NCBI RefSeq assembly: GCF_001618385.1
Contig: NZ_BDCR01000001.1
Location: 992,001-1,056,000 of the forward strand
DNA: 64,000 bases
Source: Paludibacter jiangxiensis
GTDB taxonomy: Bacteria; Bacteroidota; Bacteroidia; Bacteroidales; Paludibacteraceae
Direction of reading: 5' to 3'
Shown: one piece after another, positions 19,901 through 26,885 of the stretch
Numbering within the stretch: position 1 is the first letter of the stretch
How the letters are laid out: the number at the start of each line of letters is the position of its first letter
Program-made: the position numbers and the translations under genes
Notes under the pieces: model-generated
The model's database searches: none
The model's input: the letters and a program-made list of their open reading frames with translations, nothing else
What the model was told of the DNA's origin: nothing

Positions 19901-20473
19901 ACCCCCTGTAGTTCCGCCCGTAGTGCCTCCTGTTGAAGTATTGATACCATCAATCATATCTTTCAGTAACTTACCCTGATATGCAGATAAAGCAGATGTG
20001 GTTGAGGTGGAAGTCAGATTGTCGATTACCGTAGTTGGAGAGGAAGGGCTATTACTGCTATTGCTGCTGTTCCCACTGGTAACTGCGTAGAGCGCATATG
20101 GAACACTTAATAACTGGCTTACACCTGAAATCGTATAGTTGGTACCTCCGGTTGGATCGGTTTCGGTCTTGATGTAATAAGGTCCTTTAGACCAGTCAAT
20201 TGAATTGAAAAAGGATACCTGGGCAATGCCGCCTCCCACTTCAAGAGAAACCAACCCGTTCGTATTAGTCGGAACTATATGGTTTTCAACATATACCGCT
20301 GGACCGGTTGAAGTGCCCTGTAAAATACTGATTCGTATACCAACAGTTTTGTTTTGAATGAGATTCGAATTGGCATCTCGAATAATGGCCTGATAAGTCA
20401 TTCTTTGCGGTGCCTGAGCATACAAAATTGTTGTAATGAACAGTGCAATGGTTATGTGTAGCAGATGTTTCAT
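16988..20473 (-). CDS. Large secreted tail-fibre-like repeat protein with conserved Bacteroidota N-terminal head
   Basis: 1161 residues. A signal peptide (about 1-20, LYAQ) precedes a compact N-terminal domain of about 110 residues, beginning QRMTYQAIIRDANSNLI and ending near SVPYALYA. This head is common in front of Bacteroidota tail-fibre-like and collagen-like proteins. Next is a low-complexity Ser/Asn stretch and a (GGTT)4 linker near residue 190. Repeats follow of the kinds 'LKEDKANKSTDGTLSSNSD', 'YPSEKAVKTYVD' and 'TGGGTSGSVTLGL'. The tail (from about residue 1060) ends in a short beta-domain. Its ATG overlaps the stop of the gene before it by 4 bp (ATGA), so translation is probably coupled to the T9SS-sorted protein. 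Probably a surface fibre subunit; partner and ligand are unknown. Confidence 0.82.
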   Translation of the reverse strand: MKHLLHITIALFITTILYAQAPQRMTYQAIIRDANSNLIQNKTVGIRISILQGTSTGPAVYVENHIVPTNTNGLVSLEVGGGIAQVSFFNSIDWSKGPYYIKTETDPTGGTNYTISGVSQLLSVPYALYAVTSGNSSNSSNSPSSPTTVIDNLTSTSTTSALSAYQGKLLKDMIDGINTSTGGTTGGTTGGTTGGTTTGTSNLTGDVTSAGSVTKIEKLQGYPIVANIPLVGQTLLYDGVFWTPKTLTLSGDVNGAYTATKVTQIQNIPVAPTAPASGQTLRFNGVAWIPEFLYAENVQISPQIPGLYATNVQDALRVLQQQIGTAAGGGLTTVYHDSSFSGNGISSSPLSLADYSVSSSKLTDKAVTLPKLADISSNTLIGRSSSGTGAAEAITIGSGLSLTGGVLSATGSSGGGSGSGTITAVNAGSGLTGGGTSGSVTLGLGSIAGNSILGNASSSSSTPTALSASQVKTLLSLSKSDVGLNNIDNTSDLNKPISTATQTALDLKEDKANKSTDGTLSSNSDTKYPSEKAVKTYVDAKVSSGGSGSSTVSHDATLTGSGTSSSLLSVADKAITYSKMADIASSSLIGRTSSGNGSPESISIGSGLSLVAGVLSATGSGSGSGSGSITGVTAGTGLVGGGTSGSVTLGLNSIANNTVLGNNSGSASAPTALSATSLKTMLALTPTDLGLGNVNNTSDANKPISTATQTALNLKEDKANKSTDGTLSSNSDTKYPSEKAVKTYVDDKVPTYATTDANKVLSVNAAGTGVTWATPTTSATAATVPVVVQNGLPSTATTVQTALENLQGEISSIVSSGGSGTVTGVTVATTNGFKGTATSAAVPDISLGTTVTGLLKGNATSGAITAATAGTDYLTPTDNAASATKLQTGKTISISGDLTYTSPAFDGSTNVTAAGTISNNAVTTAKIASNAVTYTKMQTMTANKLLGSGLTGTAVSEITLGSGLSYSGSTLNTVAPTPASTDAGKVLTANASGSATWQTPSGGGSGISTASNGLTVTSSDVALGGTLTKNTTVDQGANTLTFSNTGLTGSAGRTIFNGNVQMNGAVYAKIRTYTGTFAGFTVNDDDYIINIQIAGAGNITLPNPVTCPGRVLMIRNNSVQAGTSGTYTYITYAPVNNTSIAASRGEMMISDGTSWYVVAGF

Positions 20474-20970
20474 TGTTGAATGTAATCCTTTATAATTTTG
20501 ACAATTCGAAGAATATTTTTCTTAGGGTTCATTACTGTCAGCAGGTAAGTCCCGGTTGGAAGATCTACCAGTGAAACAATAGTGTTAGCTGTTTGTATAT
20601 CGTTTTGTGTAATTAATTTTTTGCTGGAGTCATACAACAGGTATTTCAGATCGTTGTAATTGGAGTTCTTGATAGTAAGCGTTACATAGTTCGTAGTCGG
20701 ATTTGGAAATACGACGCAATCGATAGTCAAATCGCTTGATGATGTTTCTCCGGGAATGATGATGCCGGATGTTTTGTCAAAGGCTTGCTGCACTCCCTCT
20801 CCGAATATTATGTCAGACACAGAAATACTTGTATATGATACTTGTCCTAATGTATAGCTTACAGATCCCCCTTTGCCTGAAATGTTTCCACCGGCACTTG
20901 ATGTTGCCTCCTGTGCAAAGAGCGCAAGAGGAAACAGTATAGAGAGAAATATAAATGCAAAAAATCTCAT
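20470..20970 (-). CDS. Small secreted protein with T9SS type A C-terminal sorting domain
   Basis: About 166 residues from the ATG at 20970; a longer reading to 21096 would bury the signal peptide, which begins MRFFAFIFLS and ends LFAQE. Residues ~20-70 form a short beta domain (GGNISGKGGSVSYTLGQVSY, then GEGVQQAF). The C-terminal ~80 residues match the T9SS type A sorting domain: VFPNPTTNYVTL, a middle LYDSSKKLI, LPTGTYLLTV, and a basic tail. This domain sends cargo through the type IX system to the cell surface, where it is normally removed and the cargo anchored. It heads the fibre operon and is stop/start-coupled (ATGA) to the next gene, so it could be the anchor or baseplate for the fibres. 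That role is inferred; the sorting domain is clear. Confidence 0.85.
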   Translation of the reverse strand: MRFFAFIFLSILFPLALFAQEATSSAGGNISGKGGSVSYTLGQVSYTSISVSDIIFGEGVQQAFDKTSGIIIPGETSSSDLTIDCVVFPNPTTNYVTLTIKNSNYNDLKYLLYDSSKKLITQNDIQTANTIVSLVDLPTGTYLLTVMNPKKNILRIVKIIKDYIQQ

Positions 20971-22164
20971 ATATAAGTAAAATAAGATTAAAATATAATT
21001 TTTAAAATATTGTTCAGTTTGGGTTTCCCGTTTATTGAATAGCCAACATGTTTCGAACCTTTGTTGATAATTCTTTTTTTTGATGGAATACAACAAGTCG
21101 CAATTAACTCATAATATATTGCAAAACAATATAAATGACGAATATGCGTCCCTCTTCATACTGTAATATATCGATTGTCGATGTATTGTCAGCAGAGACG
21201 TTTTTTGACATGAAAACTAAAGTTGTGTATGCTCCGGAATGGGCATGACATGTCAAATAGATTAAAAAAATAATGGATTTCTCTTTTTGGATTATTTAAG
21301 AAAAATACTTCAAGCGCGTTTAGCGATGAAGTAAGTTTGGAAATGAAAGGATAGTTTCACTTCCTTGAATGATTTTGTCAGCCAAAAAATGTAAGAATAA
21401 TTAAATAATCTTGTTGTAAAATTACAGCCATTCAACTCAAGCGGTATCTTTCTCTCTGATTATAAATGCCTGATTATGATTTATGTTAGGCATAAAATAA
21501 GGCTGGTTCTCTTTAGATAGGACAAATATGATTGTGGTTTTTTTGAATGTTGCGTTTAATAATTACATATAAAGCAACACTTCCATTCAAAAATAATTAA
21601 ATTTGATGAATATCGCAACAGCAACGCATATTTTTTGCGTTAAAATACATTTTTTGCATTGGGTTGTTATTGGATTAACCTATAATGGTATACTATCTCG
21701 GAATTTTGTTCGTTAAACTTTTGTCTTTTAATAAGCAAGGATTTATTTGTGTTTGCATAATGTAAAGATTGACAATGTGATGGTCATAAAAACATTTGTT
21801 ATTTATTCGAATGAAAAATTGGATGGAGAATTCAACTTGTAGTCAATCTATCATTAATTAATATGTTAAAATCAAATCCCAAATGTAACAGGCATATCCA
21901 TTTTTTTCTTTGTTGAAGCACAATTTTCAAAAAAGACAATAAAAGTGTAAATTGTAAAAAATATATTAAACAAACGCGTGGACTGTAAAGCCAGATTACT
22001 CCATTAATATAGGGTGTAGAAATCCGTTGTTCTTGGTGGGAAAGTCTTTTTTGAGACGAAGATTAGGTTTGCGAATGCCTTCTCAAAAGACAATTATGGC
22101 TATTGCTGATAGCAAAGTTGTAAAAATAGAGGATAATTCTTTTTATTTATTGCCGATAATTATG
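20971..22164. other. Long AT-rich intergenic region between divergent transcription units
   Basis: About 1.2 kb with no convincing gene on either strand. It should hold the promoter of the minus-strand fibre operon. The best match I see is a reverse-complement TAnnTTTG element at 21588-21595 with CAA about 19 nt further right, which would give a leader of some 600 nt; this is weak. Near 21623-21660 a word resembling CATTTTTTGCRTT occurs twice, about 19 bp apart, and the first copy lies in an AACGCA/TGCGTT inverted repeat. These may be regulatory sites. Confidence 0.4.
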
Positions 22165-22172
22165 TATTTTTG
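22165..22172 (+). promoter_or_regulatory. Bacteroidota-type -7 element for the TPR gene
   Basis: TATTTTTG fits the TAnnTTTG consensus and lies 41 bp before the ATG at 22214. The -33 element is only a T-rich stretch. Confidence 0.5.
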
Positions 22173-22213
22173 CGCACCAAATAGAATTTTCATCTTATAA
22201 ACATTCCATTTTT

Positions 22214-22906
22214 ATGGCAACAAAAAAAGAAGCGCAAGAACCTGATAATCTGAAAACCGTTGAAAACGTGTTAAGTAAGTCAGAAGCTTTCATTGAAAAA
22301 TACCAAAAACAAATTTTATACGGTGTCGGCGTATTCGTGTTGGTTGTATTGGCCATCCTTGCTTTCCGAAACTGGTATCTTGTTCCTAGAGAGAATAATG
22401 CCGAAACCAAGTTGGCGGCATGTCAAAATTATTTTGCTGTTGACTCGTTTAGAGTTGCTCTTAATGGAGATGGAACAGAAAACTGTATTGGTTTCAAAGG
22501 TGTGATTGACGAATATGGCATGACAAAATCGGCCAATCTTGCTAATGCATACGCTGGTGTTTGTAGCTATAAATTGAAAGATTACAATAACGCAATCAAA
22601 TATCTCGAAAAATTCAGCGGAAAGGATGTTAATATTGCTCCTTCTATTACAGGTCTTATTGGTGACTGTTATGTTGAATTGGGTAAAGTCGAAGACGGGA
22701 TTAAGTACTTCATGAAAGCTGCCGATTCAGAAAATGAAATGATCAGTCCTATTTATCTTAAAAAGGCAGCAATTGCATATGAAAGCAAAGGCGATTACAA
22801 AAAGGCGATAGAAGTTTACACTAAGATTAAAGATGAATATGCAAGAAGCCAGGAAGCTTCGGACATTGATCGTTATATCGCCCGTGCACAAACTTTTGTG
22901 AAATAA
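22214..22906 (+). CDS. Single-pass membrane TPR protein (YfgM-like)
   Basis: 230 residues. A short charged N-terminus is followed by one membrane helix at about residues 34-54 and then by a C-terminal region of tetratricopeptide repeats (for example NAYAGVCSYKLKDYNNAIKY, GDCYVELGKVEDGIKYFMKA and AAIAYESKGDYKKAIEVYTK). The layout matches the TPR_21/YfgM group, whose E. coli member accompanies the SecYEG translocon; whether that holds here is not shown. The TPR part would face the periplasm. It lies in front of ribH, but a terminator between them suggests mostly separate transcription. Confident as a TPR membrane protein, unsure of function. Confidence 0.85.
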   Translation: MATKKEAQEPDNLKTVENVLSKSEAFIEKYQKQILYGVGVFVLVVLAILAFRNWYLVPRENNAETKLAACQNYFAVDSFRVALNGDGTENCIGFKGVIDEYGMTKSANLANAYAGVCSYKLKDYNNAIKYLEKFSGKDVNIAPSITGLIGDCYVELGKVEDGIKYFMKAADSENEMISPIYLKKAAIAYESKGDYKKAIEVYTKIKDEYARSQEASDIDRYIARAQTFVK

Positions 22907-22942
22907 AACATTCTCTCCTTCCTTTACGGAGAATAAAGTATA

Positions 22943-22973
22943 ACTGCTTCAAAATAGTTGGAGCAGTTTTTTT
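22943..22973 (+). terminator. Rho-independent terminator after the TPR gene
   Basis: The 8-bp stem ACTGCTTC/GGAGCAGT (22943-22950 with 22960-22967, one G-T pair) is followed by a run of seven T. Confidence 0.8.
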
Positions 22974-22995
22974 ATAACAATTTCAAAACAATCTT

Positions 22996-23484
22996 ATGTC
23001 AACTGCAAATCATAATCTGTCTGACTACGAAAGTGATAAACTCCCATCAGCCAGCGATATGCGTTTTGGTGTTGTAGTATCGGAGTGGAATCCGAATGTT
23101 ACGGAGGGTTTATTGGAAGGTGTGCTGCAAACATTGCAGAACCAGGGCGCTGCACCTGATCAAATTGTTGTTCAGTATGTACCCGGAAGCTTTGAATTAG
23201 TTTACGGAGCTAAATTTTTAGCCGAAAATGCAAAAGTAGATGCTGTAATTGCTCTTGGGTCTGTGGTTCGTGGTGATACTCCTCATTTCGACTATGTATG
23301 CCAGGGCGTAACACACGGCATTTCTTATCTTAATGCGACGCAAACAGTGCCCATTATCTTTGGTGTTCTTACCACAGATAATATGGAGCAGGCAACCGAT
23401 CGCGCAGGTGGCAGGTATGGCAACAAAGGCGATGAAGCCGCAGTTACTGCCATTAAAATGGTTGCTTTGAAGCGTGGCCTGTAA
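22996..23484 (+). CDS. ribH: 6,7-dimethyl-8-ribityllumazine synthase
   Basis: 162 residues, a normal length. It condenses 5-amino-6-ribitylaminouracil with 3,4-dihydroxy-2-butanone 4-phosphate, the next-to-last step of riboflavin synthesis, in the cytoplasm as a large oligomer. Visible family motifs are [14 protein letters not shown] near the N-terminus, [30 protein letters not shown] with the catalytic His of the PHFDYV segment, and [20 protein letters not shown] followed by NKGDEAA. No other rib genes are in the window, which is usual for Bacteroidota, where ribH stands apart. A strong terminator follows. Identification is firm. Confidence 0.97.
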   Translation: MSTANHNLSDYESDKLPSASDMRFGVVVSEWNPNVTEGLLEGVLQTLQNQGAAPDQIVVQYVPGSFELVYGAKFLAENAKVDAVIALGSVVRGDTPHFDYVCQGVTHGISYLNATQTVPIIFGVLTTDNMEQATDRAGGRYGNKGDEAAVTAIKMVALKRGL

Positions 23485-23495
23485 ACAGACGTTTG

Positions 23496-23533
23496 AAGAG
23501 GAACCTGCATGCGTGTGCGGATTCCTCTTTTTT
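23496..23533 (+). terminator. Rho-independent terminator after ribH
   Basis: AAGAGGAA (23496-23503) pairs with TTCCTCTT (23522-23529), with CC/GG extending the stem inward, followed by a T run. The convergent DUF6132 gene ends 6 bp further on. Confidence 0.85.
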
Positions 23534-23538
23534 GTGGT

Positions 23539-23718
23539 TTATAATGTAAAAAGCAATCCTAAAATAGCTCCGTAGATCGTGGATATGTATTTATTTGACG
23601 TGATGGGGCAGCTTCCTGAGGCACACCCGATAAAGCGGTAGTATAAATATCCGATAACAGCTCCGGATACCGTTCCCAAAATGACTTTGAGAAAATGATG
23701 GGAAAGAATATTTTCCAT
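23539..23718 (-). CDS. Small membrane protein, DUF6132 family
   Basis: 59 residues, read directly from the sequence: ATG at 23716-23718, TAA at 23539-23541. It has two predicted membrane helices (about residues 10-30 and 46-59) joined by a hydrophilic segment with the motif GCASGSCPITSNKYIST. That Cys-x(4)-Cys-Pro-Ile-Thr-Ser-Asn signature with a following YG is characteristic of the DUF6132 family, a widespread small Bacteroidota protein that often travels with rhodanese or thioredoxin genes. No such partner is next to it here. The two cysteines could bind a metal or take part in sulfur or redox transfer; this is not shown. It converges on ribH and has its own intergenic region on both sides. 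Confidence 0.8.
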   Translation of the reverse strand: MENILSHHFLKVILGTVSGAVIGYLYYRFIGCASGSCPITSNKYISTIYGAILGLLFTL

Positions 23719-23833
23719 GTTTTAATGTATTGTTTTTGCCGTTTTTCCTTGTTTCAGGCAACAAAAATAGCGAAGGAAGATGAATTATAATAATATCACC
23801 TGATAAGTTATAATAACATCACTTTTTTATTAC

Positions 23834-23841
23834 TATTTTTG
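23834..23841 (+). promoter_or_regulatory. Probable -7 element for the zinc-ribbon gene
   Basis: TATTTTTG (TAnnTTTG type) lies 25 bp before the ATG at 23867. No clear -33 box is seen. Confidence 0.45.
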
Positions 23842-23866
23842 CATACTGAATAAGAATCATTATTTT

Positions 23867-24295
23867 ATGTTGTTCAAAAAATCAATAACCCCGGAACTGG
23901 CTCAGGAATTGTTTGATGACAGCGAAAAGACGCTGCGTTTTATCGCTGATATTAAATGGGAAGAGGGATTTGTGTGCCGCAAGTGCGGAAACACCAACTA
24001 TTGCGATGGTAAGTCTCCATCCTCGCGTCGTTGTACGAGGTGCAAAACAGAAGAATCTGCCACAGCGCATACTCTTTTTCATAATTGTAAATTCCCAATT
24101 AACAAGGCATTCTATATCGCATATACGGTGTGTGTCGAAGGCAAGCCTCTTTCTTCCTACTGTTATGCCGATCAGCTGAGTCTGAATCAGATGACGTGCT
24201 GGAAATTTCGCAAACGTATTGAGAACTGCCTTAGCAAGCACAAAGAGAAGGCAGAAGAATCATCGCTGCAATCAATTTTGATGACACAAGATTAG
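23867..24295 (+). CDS. Stand-alone transposase-type zinc-ribbon protein (IS1595-like N-terminal domain only)
   Basis: 142 residues. A zinc ribbon is formed by CRKCGNTNYC (CxxC, near residue 38) and RRCTRCKTEES (CxxC, near residue 57), followed by an ISATAHTLFHNCK-like segment and a helical region with KPLSSYCYADQLSLNQMTCW. This is the N-terminal zinc-binding/HTH part that precedes the catalytic DDE domain in IS1595-family transposases. The catalytic domain is absent and I find no terminal inverted repeats, so it is not an active element. It has its own promoter-like sequence and an intact reading frame, which fits a retained single-copy DNA-binding protein. It could also be a decayed remnant. 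Confidence 0.7.
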   Translation: MLFKKSITPELAQELFDDSEKTLRFIADIKWEEGFVCRKCGNTNYCDGKSPSSRRCTRCKTEESATAHTLFHNCKFPINKAFYIAYTVCVEGKPLSSYCYADQLSLNQMTCWKFRKRIENCLSKHKEKAEESSLQSILMTQD

Positions 24296-24302
24296 GATAG
24301 TC

Positions 24303-24333
24303 TTTGTTTTATTGCAAATAATTCTTATCTTTG
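24303..24333 (+). promoter_or_regulatory. Promoter of tRNA-Tyr (possibly also of yhhQ-queF)
   Basis: TTTG at 24303-24306 and TATCTTTG at 24326-24333 (perfect TAnnTTTG), 19 nt apart, as expected for the primary sigma factor of Bacteroidota. The tRNA starts 16 bp after the -7 box. Confidence 0.8.
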
Positions 24334-24349
24334 CACCCGCTTTAAGGAA

Positions 24350-24432
24350 GGGCAGTTACCAGAGTGGCCAAATGGGGCAGACTGTAAATCTGCTAGCTTA
24401 CGCTTACGGTGGTTCGAATCCATCACTGCCCA
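24350..24432 (+). tRNA. tRNA-Tyr(GUA)
   Basis: The acceptor stem GGGCAGT/ACTGCCC spans 24350-24356 and 24425-24431, with discriminator A at 24432. The anticodon loop CTGTAAA carries anticodon GTA. A long variable arm follows (class II, as expected for bacterial Tyr). The T arm is GGTGGTTCGAATCCATC. CCA is not fully encoded. tRNA-Tyr is one of the four tRNAs that receive queuosine at position 34, which is notable given the downstream genes. Confidence 0.97.
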
Positions 24433-24471
24433 CCTTCTTTTATTTTATGTTGCTCAATTATAAATCCGGGC

Positions 24472-24505
24472 ACGTGTTCTTGGTAACCACGTAAAAAACA
24501 AGATT
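24472..24505 (+). promoter_or_regulatory. preQ1-I-type riboswitch in front of yhhQ-queF
   Basis: Stem P1 is ACGTG (24472-24476) with CACGT (24488-24492). The loop begins TTCTTGG, carrying the C that contacts the ligand in known preQ1-I aptamers. The A-rich tail AAAAAACAAG (24493-24502) follows at once, and its CAAG can pair with CTTG of the loop to form the H-type pseudoknot. The tail ends three bases before the ATG at 24506, so ligand binding would hide the start region (translational control). The downstream genes are queuosine salvage genes, as expected. Recognised by eye, not by covariance search. Confidence 0.85.
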
Positions 24506-25186
24506 ATGAAACAGAATATTTCTCCCCTTTACCTCCTTTTGACGGTGGTTTTCACCACCTGTTTGTTGATTTCCAATCTAGTTGCATCAAAAATTGTCGT
24601 TATTGCATCTGTTGCAGTACCGGTCGGTATTTTTTTATTCCCGATAACGTACATTATCAACGATGTGATTGCTGAAGTTTGGGGTTTTCGTAAAGCCAGA
24701 CTGATGATTTGGCTGGCGTTTGCAATGAACTTCTTTGCGGTGCTGTTTTATCAGTTTGCCGTAGCATTGCCACCGGCTCCTTTTTGGTCGGGGCAGGATG
24801 CATTCAGTACCATATTGTCTCAAACTCCGCGTATTGCTATTGCCAGCTTGTTGGCTTTCCTGGCCGGATCGTTTCTGAATGCTTACGTGATGAGCAAGAT
24901 GAAGGTGGCTATGAATGGAAATAAATTTTCCGTACGTGCAATCGCTTCTACGATGGTTGGCGAAGCTGCCGATTCTGCCATTTTCATTTCAATCGCTTTT
25001 TGTGGTATTCTTACAACTTATCAACTGGTGATGATGATGATTACTCAGGCATTACTCAAAACGTTGTATGAAATTATTATATTGCCTATAACACAGCGGG
25101 TTGTGGTGTATATAAAGAAAAAAGAACAAACAGATGTTTTCGATACTGACGTGTCGTACAGTATCTGGAAAGTCAAAGAAGTTTAG
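24506..25186 (+). CDS. yhhQ: Queuosine precursor transporter (VUT/YhhQ family)
   Basis: 226 residues with about six membrane helices. Family features include the N-terminal [31 protein letters not shown], the [14 protein letters not shown] segment and the late [15 protein letters not shown] motif. Members import queuosine precursors such as preQ0/preQ1 across the inner membrane. It follows a preQ1-type riboswitch and is 4 bp in front of queF, so the two are one salvage operon. A cell with this pair can take up a precursor and reduce it; the de novo genes queD, queE and queC are not in the window. The C-terminal tail (after KKKEQTDVF) is cytoplasmic. Identification is firm. Confidence 0.93.
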   Translation: MKQNISPLYLLLTVVFTTCLLISNLVASKIVVIASVAVPVGIFLFPITYIINDVIAEVWGFRKARLMIWLAFAMNFFAVLFYQFAVALPPAPFWSGQDAFSTILSQTPRIAIASLLAFLAGSFLNAYVMSKMKVAMNGNKFSVRAIASTMVGEAADSAIFISIAFCGILTTYQLVMMMITQALLKTLYEIIILPITQRVVVYIKKKEQTDVFDTDVSYSIWKVKEV

Positions 25187-25190
25187 AATT

Positions 25191-25634
25191 ATGTCATTGC
25201 ATCACTTAGGAAATAAAACCAATTACCCAACCGACTACGCTCCCGAACTGTTGGAAACATTTGATAATAAACACCCCGGAAATGATTACTGGGTGCGTTT
25301 CAACTGTCCAGAGTTCACGTCATTGTGCCCGATAACAGGGCAACCGGATTTTGCTACCATAGTTATCGATTATATTCCGGCTCAAAAAATGGTGGAGAGT
25401 AAAAGCCTGAAACTTTATTTGTTCAGCTTCCGCAATCGTGGTGATTTTCATGAAGATTGCGTGAATATTATTATGAAGGATTTGATTCGGTTAATGGAAC
25501 CGAAATATATTGAAGTGACCGGTCTGTTTACTCCGCGCGGAGGCATAAGCATTTATCCTTATGCCAACTACGGAATGCCGGGGACTGAGTTCGAAGAGAT
25601 GGCAAAATACAGGTTGAAAAACAAAAACCTGTAA
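25191..25634 (+). CDS. queF: NADPH-dependent 7-cyano-7-deazaguanine (preQ0) reductase, unimodular type
   Basis: 147 residues from the ATG at 25191, 4 bp after yhhQ. An earlier in-frame start at 25134 would overlap yhhQ and adds residues unlike the family. It reduces the nitrile of preQ0 to preQ1 in queuosine synthesis. The catalytic Cys46 sits in [13 protein letters not shown] with the catalytic Asp53. The NADPH-binding and substrate region is [19 protein letters not shown], and [15 protein letters not shown] closes the T-fold. Length and motifs fit the short type I enzyme. preQ1 made here is the likely ligand of the upstream riboswitch, giving feedback control. Confidence 0.97.
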   Translation: MSLHHLGNKTNYPTDYAPELLETFDNKHPGNDYWVRFNCPEFTSLCPITGQPDFATIVIDYIPAQKMVESKSLKLYLFSFRNRGDFHEDCVNIIMKDLIRLMEPKYIEVTGLFTPRGGISIYPYANYGMPGTEFEEMAKYRLKNKNL

Positions 25635-25657
25635 GGGCTTCCATCACTAACCAAAAT

Positions 25658-26878
25658 CTAAAGGTATCCGGGTGTTTGAGAAAAATATTCGGATACAAAT
25701 TGGTTTATCCAACGGTATAATTCGTCCATTTCCTGATAGTTTATTCCACGGCTTCTCCAGCCATTCAGGTTCGTCTCCGACCGGGAAATGATTCCTTTTT
25801 CTACTGCAGAATTCTTTTGCAGTATTCCCTTATTTTCTTTGTTGATTAAAGCCGAAAGGTTCAGGTAGTCATTGCCTTCTCCTTTTGTTATCGGGAAAAG
25901 TTGCTTCTTGAGCTGCAATGACCATTCGCAAAGCGGAGCGTTTCCGGTTTCGTTCGGGAGTAGTATTGGAGGGAAGTATCCTTTTGGGTTCATCCATACC
26001 GGTATTGCAACAGAAGTGAGGGGCGAACCGAGGATTGTCCACATGGTTGTCAGGGCAGAGGATTCCTGTTCTTTCGTCCCCTGAATAAGCACAGTTGCAG
26101 ATGTTAGATGGCGGGGAATAAAATCTCTGAAAGGGACAAAAACAGGTGTCTCTCCATTAGATGGCATTGCATCATACAGGTTGGTTTTCGTGAGGCCGTG
26201 CGTGAGACAACGGGCAACTGTATGCAGGAAAAAATCGCACGAAAGCGATTGTGTTGCTGACGCCTTAGTGAAAAGCTGTTCGGCTTCCAAATAGCGACTG
26301 ACTCCTTTATCCTGACTGCGGTCGCCGGAAAAGGAAAAATTGGTGCGGATGATATATCCTTTAGGCGCAATTGCCGGATCATTCACATCGTACTTCACAT
26401 AACGGGAATTCCCGGTTTCAAAATAGGCGCCACCTCCTTTGGCGTCGATTACCCCAAAATTCGCTTCAACGCCCAACGGTTTGGGTAACGAGTCGAGTAA
26501 ATGCTCAAAATCGCTGACTGTGGTGCATCGTTGCAGCGCCATTCTCATGAGTTTACCTTCACTGTCTTTTATGGGTGAGGGATCGTTGCTGTTAAGATTG
26601 TAGGATGCGGAGTTAATTATGGCAAATCCTGCATTGTTGTATCCTCCCCAAACGGCTTGTGACGGATCGTTGCTGTTCACCAAACCTACATAATCGAATT
26701 TCCCGTCTTTGAAGAATTCTATTTTGTTGTGCAGTTCGTCAGTGTCGCGTTGTTTGAAAAGCAGCGGGCGCCCATCGGGAGTGGCTTTGCCTGATACAAT
26801 TGCGGTGGTGCAGGCGATACTTTCGTTGATTCCGGCTGCAAAAAAGAGAGCTACAAGAAAAATGATGAGTTTGTTCAT
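25658..26878 (-). CDS. Secreted Ntn-type linear amide C-N hydrolase (C45/choloylglycine-hydrolase-like)
   Basis: 406 residues. The signal peptide is residues 1-22, and cleavage would expose Cys23 (CTTAIVSGKATPDGRP) as the N-terminal nucleophile, the hallmark of Ntn hydrolases. FKQRDTDE follows, with the Arg/Asp that assist catalysis, then an NNAGFAIINSASYNL region. Relatives cleave linear amides: bile-salt conjugates, N-acyl amino acids, penicillin V, or acyl-peptide intermediates. The substrate here cannot be told from sequence. It is the last gene of a same-strand cluster starting at gcvH, 7 bp after its neighbour, and converges on queF with only 23 bp between their ends. Family assignment is good; substrate is open. 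Confidence 0.82.
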   Translation of the reverse strand: MNKLIIFLVALFFAAGINESIACTTAIVSGKATPDGRPLLFKQRDTDELHNKIEFFKDGKFDYVGLVNSNDPSQAVWGGYNNAGFAIINSASYNLNSNDPSPIKDSEGKLMRMALQRCTTVSDFEHLLDSLPKPLGVEANFGVIDAKGGGAYFETGNSRYVKYDVNDPAIAPKGYIIRTNFSFSGDRSQDKGVSRYLEAEQLFTKASATQSLSCDFFLHTVARCLTHGLTKTNLYDAMPSNGETPVFVPFRDFIPRHLTSATVLIQGTKEQESSALTTMWTILGSPLTSVAIPVWMNPKGYFPPILLPNETGNAPLCEWSLQLKKQLFPITKGEGNDYLNLSALINKENKGILQKNSAVEKGIISRSETNLNGWRSRGINYQEMDELYRWINQFVSEYFSQTPGYL

Positions 26879-26885
26879 TGTTCTA

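Noticed and set aside
1-20970. Prophage or phage tail module, suggested by tail-fibre-like repeats and S74 domain
   Set aside because: No capsid, portal, terminase, lysis or integrase genes, and all the proteins have Sec signal peptides. The first gene has a T9SS sorting domain. Read as a bacterial surface-fibre operon.
23867-24295. Complete insertion sequence
   Set aside because: Only the zinc-ribbon half of a transposase is present; no catalytic domain, terminal inverted repeats or target duplication were found.
24312-24494. 60-codon plus-strand open frame over tRNA-Tyr
   Set aside because: It overlaps the tRNA and the riboswitch and has no sensible start context.
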